Assembly (NCBI GenBank): GCA_963922455.1 | Contig: CAWUIO010000106.1 | Location: 1 to 22,624, forward strand | Origin: CAWUIO01 sp963922455 | GTDB taxonomy: Bacteria; Bacteroidota; Bacteroidia; Cytophagales; Microscillaceae | DNA: 22,624 nt | Reading direction: 5' to 3' | Notes under the pieces: model-generated | What the model was told of the DNA's origin: nothing | The model's database searches: none | The model's input: only the letters and a program-made list of their open reading frames with translations | Shown here: positions 1 to 6,199 of the stretch, in pieces | Position numbering within the stretch: position 1 is the first letter of the stretch | Layout: every line of letters begins with the position of its first letter | Program-made: the position numbers and the translations under genes

Positions 1-20
1 TAATCTCGTTTGAAACCAAA

Positions 21-42
21 CTTTTTAGCGCGGGCAAGCCCC
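21..42 (-). repeat. Head of GC-rich 3'-end repeat family (cut by window edge)
   Basis: Read on the minus strand this is GGGGCTTGCCCGCGCTAAAA, the same head sequence found at 6181-6195 (minus) and 22570-22590 (plus). It lies about 140 bases beyond the stop of the last leftward ORF and after its terminator, in the same orientation as that gene. Only the head is visible; the rest would lie outside the window. The remaining bases of 1-124 show no gene I can support. Confidence 0.6.
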
Positions 43-124
43 AGAATTTTTCCGGTTGGGTCTTTCAAAATACACCCTTCTGTGTTTTCTGAGCATTGCT
101 TGCCACATATTCTTCCAAACAAAG

Positions 125-156
125 AAAACCCTGATCCGTGTACAGATCAGGGTTTT
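125..156 (-). terminator. Hairpin terminator after sdaA and the T9SS-domain ORF
   Basis: A perfect 12-bp inverted repeat (AAAACCCTGATC at 125-136 and GATCAGGGTTTT at 145-156) encloses an 8-base loop. The stem ends in A/T runs, so it gives a U-rich tail on either strand. It begins 24 bases after the stop codon of the leftward ORF at 180-515 and most likely ends the sdaA transcript. Confidence 0.8.
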
Positions 157-179
157 AAAAACAATTACTTGAATAATAT

Positions 180-515
180 TTAGCGGAGGATTCGCTCCAG
201 GCTTACTCCCTCCTCATGGCTTATGCGGAGCAGATAGGCATCCTTTGATTTTGCCGGTAAAGGAGGCAATTTGATTTGGGTGCTTTTATGCCCTTGGGAA
301 ACGCTAAGCCGATAGGTTTGCAAAAGGCTCCCCTCAGGACTGATTAATTCAATCAGATAGTTTCCGGCGTGAGGGAGGTCCAAGTGTAAGTCATCCTCAT
401 TTGCCATGGGGTTCGGATAAACTTGAACGTCTAAAGAAGCGGCTGAGGCGGCTGAATTGCTAATAAGCGCCGGGCTAAACTTCCAAAAATCACTGCGGGC
501 AATCCTAGCACTCAA
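180..515 (-). CDS. Orphan T9SS C-terminal sorting-domain-like protein
   Basis: Residues from about 30 to the end resemble a type A sorting domain of the type IX secretion system: VYPNP at 32-36, then alternating beta-strand-like segments (NYLIELISPEGSLL, AYLLRISHEEG) and a short basic end (ERILR). Such domains are normally the last 70-90 residues of large secreted proteins and are removed by the T9SS sortase PorU. Here almost no cargo precedes it: about 30 residues with only a weakly signal-like stretch (ALISNSAASAAS). The ORF has no ATG upstream of VYPNP; the only usable start is a TTG at 513-515, which overlaps the 3' end of sdaA by 11 bases, so translation would be coupled to sdaA. It may be a genuine small protein or the stump of a larger secreted protein whose front was lost when sdaA became its neighbour. 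The domain call is fairly sure, the gene call is not. Confidence 0.5.
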   Translation of the reverse strand: MSARIARSDFWKFSPALISNSAASAASLDVQVYPNPMANEDDLHLDLPHAGNYLIELISPEGSLLQTYRLSVSQGHKSTQIKLPPLPAKSKDAYLLRISHEEGVSLERILR

Positions 516-1947
516 TCACATTGATAGGAATATTAGAGGCCAGTCCACCTTCTGAGGTCTCCTTGTATTTAGCATTCATATCCAAAGCCGTTTCCCACAT
601 AGTACGGATCACTCCATCTAAGGAAACCCGGGCATCCTCGGGGTTACTATCCAAGGCAATATTGGAGGCCGTAATGGCTTTCATGGCTCCCATGGTATTA
701 CGCTCTATACATGGTATCTGTACCAAGCCACCGATAGGATCACACGTGAGCCCCAGGTGATGTTCCATAGCTATTTCGGCTGCCATTAAGACTTGTTGAG
801 GGGTTCCTCCCAAACATTCGGTGAGTCCACCCGCAGCCATAGCCGAAGAGACACCAATTTCGGCCTGGCAACCGCCCATTGCCGCCGAAATAGTAGCTCC
901 TTTTTTGAATATACTGCCTAGTTCACCAGCCGTAAGCAAAAACTTTTCGATCTCTTGATCTCCAATTTTATCACAGAAGCAGATCATGTACAGTAACACG
1001 GCCGGAATCACCCCTGCCGCCCCATTGGTTGGAGCCGTTACTACTCGGCCAAAGGCCGCATTTTCTTCGTTGACCGCCAAAGCAAAACAACTGACCCACT
1101 TCAAGGTCTGCCGAAAATCTACCCGGTGAAAGCGTATAGCCTCTACCCATTCGGCCACATGGTTGTAATGGCGGTGATCCATCAGCCGCTCGTGCATTTT
1201 GGCGGCTCTACGTACTACTTGTAATCCACCCGGTAATACCCCATGCGTATGGCATCCTCTATAAACACAGTCTCGCATGGTTTCATAAATTCTTCGTAAG
1301 CCCTTGGAGATGGCCTGCTCTTCGCGCCAGTAGCATTCGTTGTGAAGTACTACTTCTGAAATACACTGTACGCGATTATGGCACCAGGCTAAGAGTTCAT
1401 CGGCGGTATTGACAGGGCAGGGTAGTACTTCATTGGCTTGAAGATCTACTTGCCCGGAGCCTTCTTGGACTATAAACCCTCCCCCGATGGAAAAGTAGGT
1501 CTCTTCCTCTTGCTTTCCATCTTTCCAATAGGCTCTCAACTTCATGCCATTAGGGTGGTATTCCAGACTTTCTTGGAATAGAAAATGTAAATCTTCGCTA
1601 TACTGGAAAGGAACCTCCGCTTGCTTGCCTAGTAAAATAATACCACGGGTCTTTATTTTATCAATCTTCTCCTGAATTAAGCTCGTATCGGTCTCTTCCG
1701 GATCTTCTCCCAAGAGGCCCATCAGAATAGCAATATCCGTTCCGTGTCCCTTTCCGGTTTTGGCCAAAGACCCGTACAAAAAAATTTCAATGCGCTCAAT
1801 TTGGATCAATTCATCCTGCGCTTGAAGTTGACTGGAAAACTGCAAAGCTGCCCGCCAAGGGCCCATGGTGTGCGAGCTGGAAGGGCCAACCCCTACCTTG
1901 AAAATATCAAAGACGCTAATACGCTCTTGAGGAAATTGTGCCTTCAT
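505..1947 (-). CDS. sdaA: L-serine ammonia-lyase (L-serine dehydratase), iron-sulfur type, single chain
   Basis: Converts L-serine to pyruvate and ammonia in the cytoplasm using a [4Fe-4S] cluster rather than pyridoxal phosphate. The 480-residue protein has both domains of the single-chain (type II) enzymes: an N-terminal part with the PSSSHTMGP motif at 22-30, and a C-terminal catalytic part with APTNGAAGVIPA (305-316), GGCQAEIG and GLTCDPIGGLVQIPC. Cys360, Cys402 and Cys413 fit the three cluster ligands; their 42 and 11 residue spacing matches the characterised Legionella enzyme as I recall it. The very last residue is Cys480, as expected for enzymes in which the C-terminal cysteine enters the active site as the fourth iron ligand. 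The start is the ATG at 1945-1947. It diverges from the SPFH gene, and the T9SS-domain ORF overlaps its 3' end. Nothing looks damaged. Confidence 0.96.
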   Translation of the reverse strand: MKAQFPQERISVFDIFKVGVGPSSSHTMGPWRAALQFSSQLQAQDELIQIERIEIFLYGSLAKTGKGHGTDIAILMGLLGEDPEETDTSLIQEKIDKIKTRGIILLGKQAEVPFQYSEDLHFLFQESLEYHPNGMKLRAYWKDGKQEEETYFSIGGGFIVQEGSGQVDLQANEVLPCPVNTADELLAWCHNRVQCISEVVLHNECYWREEQAISKGLRRIYETMRDCVYRGCHTHGVLPGGLQVVRRAAKMHERLMDHRHYNHVAEWVEAIRFHRVDFRQTLKWVSCFALAVNEENAAFGRVVTAPTNGAAGVIPAVLLYMICFCDKIGDQEIEKFLLTAGELGSIFKKGATISAAMGGCQAEIGVSSAMAAGGLTECLGGTPQQVLMAAEIAMEHHLGLTCDPIGGLVQIPCIERNTMGAMKAITASNIALDSNPEDARVSLDGVIRTMWETALDMNAKYKETSEGGLASNIPINVIEC

Positions 1948-1967
1948 GTGATTCCCATATTTTATTA

Positions 1968-1975
1968 CAAAAATA
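1968..1975 (-). promoter_or_regulatory. Candidate -7 box for sdaA
   Basis: On the minus strand 1975-1968 reads TATTTTTG, a full match to the Bacteroidota -7 consensus TAnnTTTG, about 21 bases before the sdaA ATG. No TTG sits at the usual -33 distance (the nearest is only 13 bases away), so this is a partial promoter match. Confidence 0.4.
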
Positions 1976-2069
1976 CGATTATTTGGTACAATTAGGAGGT
2001 GAATGCGAAATTATAAGGGCTTGATTCCAAGGCTTTTGGCTTAGAATAACATTTTTCCAGAAATCTTTT

Positions 2070-2101
2070 TTGGAAGTTGTACGTAAAATTTAATACATTT
2101 A
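2070..2101 (+). promoter_or_regulatory. Candidate promoter for SPFH/Arc operon
   Basis: TTG at 2070-2072 and TACATTTA at 2094-2101 are 21 bases apart and resemble the Bacteroidota -33 TTG and -7 TAnnTTTG elements, with one mismatch in the last base. The ATG of the SPFH gene follows 35 bases later. The region is AT-rich, so a chance match is possible. Confidence 0.3.
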
Positions 2102-2136
2102 TGATATCAATTTAACATCATTACAATACTGAAACT

Positions 2137-2985
2137 ATGAACAACGAGAAGACTTTTTATCCCAGCTCCGGTTATATGATGCTTTTAGTTATAGTGGGGC
2201 TTATTGCCGGTATAATAGCGGCAGTAGTTTTCAAGCTCATTCCGGTCTTGATTCCCCTAATTTTTGTATTGATCTTTATCATTCCCGGATTCTTCTTTAT
2301 TAATCCGAATGGTTCAACGGTCATGGTGCTATTTGGTAATTACAAGGGAACGGTAAAAAAAAATGGCTTTTTTTGGGCAAATCCCTTCATCTCCCGAAAA
2401 GTCATATCCCTCCGGGCCCGAAACCTAGATAGCGAACGCCTTAAAGTAAATGACAATCACGGAAACCCCATCATGATAAGCGTCATCCTGGTATGGCAAG
2501 TGGAAGATACGTTTAAAGCGGCTTTTGATGTAGATGATTATGAAAACTTTGTCAAAGTACAATCGGACGCGGCCGTGCGAAAGTTAGCCGGTATGTATCC
2601 TTATGACAATTTTGACGACCCATCTGAGGTGACACTCCGTTCTGGGGTAGATGAAGTAAATCATCTTCTGGAAGAGCAGCTAACAGAACGCTTAGATATT
2701 GCCGGCATAAAAGTCATTGAAGCCCGCATCGGATACCTGGCCTATGCCACCGAAATTGCCAGTGCCATGCTGCGAAGACAACAAGCAACGGCAATTGTTG
2801 CCGCCCGGCATAAAATCGTAGAAGGGGCCGTGGGTATGGTAGAAATGGCCCTAGAAGAATTAAACAAAAAGGAAATTATCACCTTGGATGAGGAAAGGAA
2901 GGCCGCGATGGTAAGCAACCTGATGGTCGTATTATGCTCCGATAAAGATGCTAGTCCCGTAGTTAACACAGGTTCCCTATATTAA
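2137..2985 (+). CDS. SPFH/band-7 domain membrane protein
   Basis: A 282-residue protein of the SPFH (stomatin/prohibitin/flotillin) superfamily. Two hydrophobic segments occupy about residues 13-32 and 34-55, giving an N-terminal membrane hairpin or paired helices. The band-7 domain follows (about 58-235), recognisable from STVMVLFGNYKGTVKKNGFFWANPF, the core ISVILVWQVEDTFKAAFDVDDYENFVKVQSDAAVRKLAGMYPYD split over two stretches, and GIKVIEARIGYLAYATEIASAMLRRQQA. The helical end carries no protease partner domain. Such proteins oligomerise at membranes as scaffolds; the exact role here is unknown. The next gene, 61 bases downstream, encodes a small Arc-type protein, a pairing I recall as common in Bacteroidota. 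The start is ATG at 2137, preceded by an AT-rich leader without Shine-Dalgarno. Confidence 0.9.
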   Translation: MNNEKTFYPSSGYMMLLVIVGLIAGIIAAVVFKLIPVLIPLIFVLIFIIPGFFFINPNGSTVMVLFGNYKGTVKKNGFFWANPFISRKVISLRARNLDSERLKVNDNHGNPIMISVILVWQVEDTFKAAFDVDDYENFVKVQSDAAVRKLAGMYPYDNFDDPSEVTLRSGVDEVNHLLEEQLTERLDIAGIKVIEARIGYLAYATEIASAMLRRQQATAIVAARHKIVEGAVGMVEMALEELNKKEIITLDEERKAAMVSNLMVVLCSDKDASPVVNTGSLY

Positions 2986-3017
2986 AATTTCTTAGCAAAC
3001 AGGCCTCTCCTTCTGTA

Positions 3018-3031
3018 CAGGGAGCGCCCTG
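3018..3031 (+). other. Short hairpin between SPFH and Arc genes
   Basis: CAGGG and CCCTG flank a four-base AGCG loop in the 61-base gap between the two genes. There is no U tract after it, so it is not an intrinsic terminator; it could mark an mRNA processing or stability point. Weak evidence, five base pairs only. Confidence 0.25.
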
Positions 3032-3046
3032 CTTGCACATCAGTGT

Positions 3047-3265
3047 ATGGCAAAAAAAAAGGAAGACGAAAAGAAAGACGAAAAAAAACGTTTTGTACTC
3101 CGACTCAACCCGGATATGATGCGTGCACTGGAGCAATGGTCCCAAGATGAATTTCGCAGCATCAATGGGCAATTGGAGTGGATTATTCATCAAGCCCTGA
3201 AGGAAGCGGGCCGTTTAAAAAAAGACCTCTCAGACGGCCCAGGTGATAATTCAGGTGAGGATTAA
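3047..3265 (+). CDS. Arc-family ribbon-helix-helix DNA-binding protein
   Basis: A 72-residue protein with a charged, lysine-rich head (residues 2-14), then a pattern fitting the ribbon-helix-helix fold: a short strand (RFVLRLNP, about 15-22), helix A (DMMRALEQWSQDE) and helix B after the SINGQ turn (LEWIIHQALKEAG), with an acidic tail. This fold binds DNA as a dimer through the strand. Its position directly behind an SPFH gene suggests co-transcription and perhaps control of the same operon, but there is no toxin gene next to it, so a toxin-antitoxin role is not supported. Two adenine tracts (A9 at 3052-3060 and A8 at 3081-3088) encode the lysine stretches and are potential slippage sites. 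ATG at 3047 is the only sensible start. Confidence 0.8.
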   Translation: MAKKKEDEKKDEKKRFVLRLNPDMMRALEQWSQDEFRSINGQLEWIIHQALKEAGRLKKDLSDGPGDNSGED

Positions 3266-3311
3266 AGAAAGCTTCCATTTTCGTAGAGAAAATGAAAATA
3301 ACTTCTTAGAT

Positions 3312-3480
3312 TTAGAAACTGTTTAAGTTTATTTTTTGTCGGCGAAAAGGGCCAGTTTGGGGTTCTGATGAAATCAAATTTTTAGCGCATAGCAGCGCTA
3401 TGGGCGAGGAATTTGATGAAACCAGGTTCCCGAAATGGCCCTTTGCAGCCCCATACAATTAAATTTAAACAGTTTCTTAA
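3312..3480 (+). repeat. Long-hairpin MITE-like element, copy 1
   Basis: A 169-bp element closely similar to 4848-5014 and 7275-7452. The ends are inverted repeats: GAAACTGTTTAAGTTTA on the left and TAAATTTAAACAGTTTC on the right, one mismatch in 17. Inside are further paired blocks: GGGCCA/TGGCCC, ATCAAATT/AATTTGAT and, at the centre, CATAGC-AGC-GCTATG. The whole element can therefore fold into one long hairpin. No ORF lies within it. TTA flanks both ends and could be a 3-bp target duplication or part of the element. The right end is only 20 bases before the ATG of the first rhodanese. Confidence 0.85.
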
Positions 3481-3500
3481 TAGTATTTAAATTTTTTGAT

Positions 3501-3812
3501 ATGCCCTACCAAAATATCGATGTAGAAGAGTTTAAGAAAAAACTCGCTGAATCCTCTGATGCCTTTATTCTGGATGTACGAACCGAACCTGAACTGGTCG
3601 AGGGTTCTATTCCAGGCTATACCATGATCAATGCTATGGCCCCCAATTTTAAGGATGAGGTGGAAAAACTAGATAAAGAAAAGACGTATTTTGTCTATTG
3701 TCGCAGTGGAGGCCGTAGTGAAAAGGCTTCTCAACTCATGGAACGCATGGGTTTTCAAAAAGTATACAATCTCCTAGGAGGGATTCACGCCTGGAACGAA
3801 GAAGCTTCCTAA
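3501..3812 (+). CDS. Single-domain rhodanese, cytoplasmic
   Basis: A 103-residue rhodanese-like sulfurtransferase that would carry sulfur as a persulfide on the active-site cysteine. The domain fills the protein: FILDVRTEPELVEGSIPG (CH2A-like entry), then the active loop CRSGGR at 67-72 with Cys67, and the closing NLLGGIHAWNE. There is no signal peptide. A longer reading from 3435 would start inside the hairpin element and add residues that do not belong to the family, so the ATG at 3501 is chosen. The second rhodanese begins 20 bases after the stop, and the two share strong similarity around DKEK...YCRSGGRS, suggesting an old duplication in which one copy acquired export. The sulfur donor and acceptor are not evident. 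Confidence 0.92.
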   Translation: MPYQNIDVEEFKKKLAESSDAFILDVRTEPELVEGSIPGYTMINAMAPNFKDEVEKLDKEKTYFVYCRSGGRSEKASQLMERMGFQKVYNLLGGIHAWNEEAS

Positions 3813-3832
3813 ACCCAAACGCATACCCAACC

Positions 3833-4213
3833 ATGAAACAAATCCTTATCGCCGCTTGCTTTCTCCTCCTGCTAGGCTCTTGTGGGGTATCGGGCCAATC
3901 CAAGCTCAAACCCGCTGATTTCCAAAGCAAATTAGAGAAGAACGCATCACTTCAATTAGTAGATGTCCGCACTGCTCGGGAGTTTGCCCAAGAACACTTA
4001 AACAAAGCTATCAACATTGATGTCACGGGCAACGATTTTGAAGAACAGTTTGCCAAACTGGATAAAGAAAAACCGGTGTTTATTTACTGCCGAAGTGGGG
4101 GGCGTAGCGGGCGGGCCGCTCACCGGTTAAAACAGCTGGGTTTTCAAAATATCATTGACTTGGAGGGAGGCATATTGGCTTGGAAAAGTGAAGGCAAAGC
4201 CACCGTAAAATGA
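3833..4213 (+). CDS. Rhodanese-domain lipoprotein
   Basis: A 126-residue exported rhodanese. Residues 1-16 form a lipoprotein signal (MKQILIAACFLLLLGS) with Cys17 as the lipidation site, so the protein should be anchored in a membrane facing the periplasm. The rhodanese domain follows: LVDVRTAREFAQEHLNKAINIDV, the active loop CRSGGRS with Cys86, and IDLEGGILAWKSEG. It is the second gene of a likely operon, 20 bases after a cytoplasmic rhodanese, and its TGA stop overlaps the ATG of the following haem-lipoprotein gene (ATGA), indicating translational coupling. Together they suggest extracytoplasmic sulfur or redox handling; the substrate is not known. Confidence 0.9.
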   Translation: MKQILIAACFLLLLGSCGVSGQSKLKPADFQSKLEKNASLQLVDVRTAREFAQEHLNKAINIDVTGNDFEEQFAKLDKEKPVFIYCRSGGRSGRAAHRLKQLGFQNIIDLEGGILAWKSEGKATVK

Positions 4214-4834
4214 AAATAATTCCATTGTCCCGGCTTTGGCCGGGACTTTTTTTGACGGCTTGGCTTTGGAGTTGTCACCCCGCTTCTGGCCCTACTTCCC
4301 AAGGATTAAATACGGAGGAAGCAGATTTGTATCATAGCCGGGGCCAAGAAATAAGTACACTGGCTAGCCTTAGCCTAGGAAAAACCTTAAAAAAGGCCAT
4401 CCAGGAGAAAGGGGGCAGCCGGGGCCATCGATTTTTGTAAATTAAAGGCACTCCCTATTTTGGATTCCTTGGGAGAAGCCCATCAGGTAATACTCCGCCG
4501 GGCCACTTTAAAAGCCCGTAACCCGGTAGATTTTGCCACCCCCGAAGAAAAAAAAATCTTAGACTCCTGGAAGGAGCTATCTGCTGAGCAAGCGGAAAAT
4601 ACCCATCACGTAGAAAAATTGGAAGACCAAACCATTCTCTACGCCCGGCCCATTATGGTTCAGGCACTTTGTTTAAACTGTCACGGGCAAAGCCCTCAGC
4701 AAATAGCCCCTGCTACCATGGAAGTTATTGATTCCCAGTACCCCGATGATCAAGCAAGCGGCTACAAAATTGGAGAGCTTAGAGGTATGTGGAGTATCCG
4801 TTTTTATCAAGCTTCCTCGCCCCAACCTCAATAA
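4210..4834 (+). pseudogene. Tll0287-like (DUF3365) c-type haem lipoprotein, frameshifted
   Basis: Two reading frames join into one recognisable protein. The first (from ATG 4210, overlapping the previous stop as ATGA) gives a lipoprotein signal with WLWSC at about 18-22, then ISTLASLSLGKTLKKAIQEKG, and runs to a stop at 4438-4440. The second frame continues the family sequence as AAGAIDFCKLKALPILDSLGEAH, then RATLKARNPVDFATPEEKKIL, YARPIMVQALCLNCHG with a CxxCH haem-attachment motif, and GYKIGELRGMWSIRF near the end. Removing one G from the GGGGG run at 4411-4415 restores a single frame of about 207 residues. Proteins of this family bind one haem c covalently and are thought to sense redox state or gases. 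The break may be a real inactivation, phase variation or a sequencing error in the homopolymer. Confidence 0.85.
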
Positions 4835-4847
4835 GTACAATAAAAAC

Positions 4848-5014
4848 TTAGAAACTGTTTAAGTTTATTTTTTGTCGGCGAAAAGGGTCAGTTTGGGGTT
4901 CTGATGAAATCAACAAGGAGCGCATAGCAGCGCTACGGGCGATGAATTTGATGAAATCAGGTTCCCGAAATGGCCCTTTGCAGCCCATATAATTAAATTT
5001 AAACAGTTTCTTAA
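4848..5014 (+). repeat. Long-hairpin MITE-like element, copy 2
   Basis: A 167-bp copy of the element at 3312-3480, in the same orientation, with identical left terminal repeat and right terminal repeat. Differences are concentrated in the interior: the left arm after TGATGAAATCA reads ACAAGGA instead of AATTTTT, and the central stem has one mismatch (GCTACG). It lies between the haem-lipoprotein stop and the SRPBCC gene, ending 77 bases before the latter. Confidence 0.85.
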
Positions 5015-5091
5015 GATGTTTCCTGTGACGAATGACGGTGTACATGTCTTACTTGGGCAAGCGCCTAATACTTGCCTAAGCAATCTAATAC

Positions 5092-5576
5092 TTGAACATC
5101 AAACTAAAAACCCAAGTACAGTACAGCCCAGAGCAGATCTGGGACGTATTGAAGCAAACAGATCAGTTGCCCAGTTGGAATCCTAATTTTTTGTCATTAG
5201 ATGGTACATTGGCCAAGGGAGAACGGTTTAAGGCATATGTACTTAGAAGCTCAGGCCAAACGCATATCCTGAGAGGACAAATTACCCGCTTAGAGGCCAA
5301 GAAAAATATTACTTGGCAGAGCTTAGGGTGGTTTGCTTTATGGAGTAAACACGAACATCAAATTAAATTATTAGCCCATCCTGAGGGCTATACCGAAATG
5401 ATTCAGTTAAGCCGGTTTAAGGGGCTTATCCTACGATATTTAAAACCCGAACCTTTAAGGAAATTAAAAGCCAGATGCAAATTGCCCAGCATGGCTTATT
5501 AAACCGATTGGATGATGTATTCGGCTCGGAAGTTTTTCATGGGGCTGCCCCCCGGACCCGTAATGGCTTGAAGTAA
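5092..5576 (+). pseudogene. SRPBCC (START/Bet v1-like) domain gene, frameshifted near 3' end
   Basis: Residues 1-118 match the SRPBCC ligand-binding fold: a first strand (MNIKLKTQVQYSPEQIWDVLKQTDQLPSWNPNFLSL, written here in two parts because of length: the motif EQIWDVL and the LPSWNP turn are typical), then KGERFKAYV, ITRLEAKKNITWQSLGWFALWSKHEH and TEMIQLSRFKGLI. The start is a TTG at 5092. The open frame ends at 5502 with an unlikely tail (LRKLKARCKLPSMAY). Shifting frame at 5452-5454, as if CCC had lost a C, gives the amphipathic final helix FKEIKSQMQIAQHGLLNRLDDVFG that the fold requires, ending at a stop at 5574-5576 inside the adjoining repeat. I infer a one-base deletion, or a sequencing error. 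The ligand or function is unknown. Confidence 0.65.
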
Positions 5577-5668
5577 GGGGGGCGATGAGCCGGGGGTCGG
5601 GCTTTCGCTACTCGCCGCCCTACCCACAGCCAGCGGCGGGCTCAAACAGGCCGCTCTATCCCTCAGCC
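5541..5668 (+). repeat. GC-rich 3'-end repeat, copy A
   Basis: Starts with the head GGGGCTGCCCCCCGG and ends with a conserved tail containing GGTCGGGCTTTCGCTACTC, CCCACAGCCAGCGGCGGGCT and CAAACAGGCCGCTC followed by ATCCCTCAGCC. The same tail occurs inverted at 6067-6160 and, more diverged, at 13966-14040. A GA-rich tract follows (5669-5705). It lies at the 3' end of the SRPBCC gene in the same direction and supplies the stop codon of the restored frame. Confidence 0.75.
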
Positions 5669-6066
5669 ATTTGAGATGAGAGGGTAGTGATGAGAGAAAA
5701 GAGATAAAAGCCGGGACGATAGGAGAGATGTGGGGGCAGGCGGTAGATTTGTATGGGTGGGCTTAAAGTTTCCTACATGTCATACTGGCGGGCATCGGTT
5801 TAGGTCTACTAGGTGCTCTAACTTGTTGGGGAAGCTTTACTAAAACAAGAAGCAAGGGGAAGAAATAACAAAAATTTTGTCATTTCGGCCTTGGGTGAAA
5901 TCTACAGGTTTGTGGGATGTGGCTTCTCAAGTAAATGAAACATCTAATCACGCAACAGCTGACAATCCAAGCAATTTCCTTCGGAATACCCATGAACCTG
6001 CGGACGAGTCCTACCTCGCAAAATCTCTTCTCTCTCCTCTCACTTCTCTGCTCTCACTACTCCTTC
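5669..6066. other. Gene-poor segment between inverted repeats
   Basis: About 400 bases without an intact gene. It begins with a GA-rich tract (5669-5705) and ends with a complementary CT-rich tract (about 6020-6060). Between them are a short membrane-protein-like remnant (5767-5868) and a piece reading TTGTCATTTCGGCC...GTGAAATCT at about 5876-5900, which resembles REP-type intergenic sequences I recall from other Bacteroidota. A 71-codon open frame across 5877-6092 has no family features and runs into the repeat; I do not call it a gene. Confidence 0.6.
5767..5868 (+). pseudogene. Remnant of a membrane-protein C-terminus
   Basis: The frame ending at the TAA at 5866-5868 reads FLHVILAGIGLGLLGALTCW then GSFTKTRSKGKK: one convincing transmembrane helix and a basic tail. 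There is no start codon and a stop lies at 5764-5766. In a neighbouring frame just upstream the sequence reads GGRFVWVGLKF, which would join naturally after a one-base shift near 5768-5773. This looks like the end of a decayed gene; the family cannot be told. Confidence 0.35.
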
Positions 6067-6195
6067 GGCTTAGGGATAGAGCCTTTGTCTGAGCCCGCCG
6101 CTGGCTGTGGGTAGGCCGGCGAGTGGCGAAAGCCCGGCCTGCGCCTGCTCCATTATTTTCAGGGGGGCAAACTTTTATGGGCGCGGGCAAGCCCC
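6067..6195 (-). repeat. GC-rich 3'-end repeat, copy C (inverted relative to copy A)
   Basis: Read on the minus strand it begins with GGGGCTTGCCCGCGC at 6195-6181, four bases past the mltG stop codon, and continues through GCCGGGCTTTCGCCACTCG, CCTACCCACAGCCAGCGG and CGGGCTCAGAC to GGCTCTATCCCTAAGCC. A GA-rich tract follows on the same strand (6066-6020). It therefore sits at the 3' end of mltG in the direction of transcription, and forms an inverted pair with copy A. Confidence 0.75.
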
Positions 6196-6199
6196 AAGT

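Noticed and set aside
2003..2044. A 13-codon ORF (ATG at 2003) preceded by a perfect AGGAGG at 1994-1999.
   Set aside because: Bacteroidota rarely depend on Shine-Dalgarno sequences, the peptide has no recognisable feature and chance can explain it.
3047..3265. Toxin-antitoxin system for the Arc-type protein.
   Set aside because: No toxin-like small gene lies beside it; the neighbour is an SPFH membrane protein and the next gene is a rhodanese behind a repeat.
3312..3480. CRISPR-like or tandem repeat array for the repeated elements.
   Set aside because: Copies are over 1 kb apart with genes between them and no regular spacers.
3435..3500. N-terminal extension of the first rhodanese from 3435.
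   Set aside because: It would be encoded by the terminal part of the hairpin element and has no match to the rhodanese fold; ATG at 3501 fits.
5877..6092. A 71-codon open frame in the gene-poor segment.
   Set aside because: It starts at a non-ATG codon, runs through the CT tract into repeat copy C and has low-complexity Leu/Ser composition without family features.
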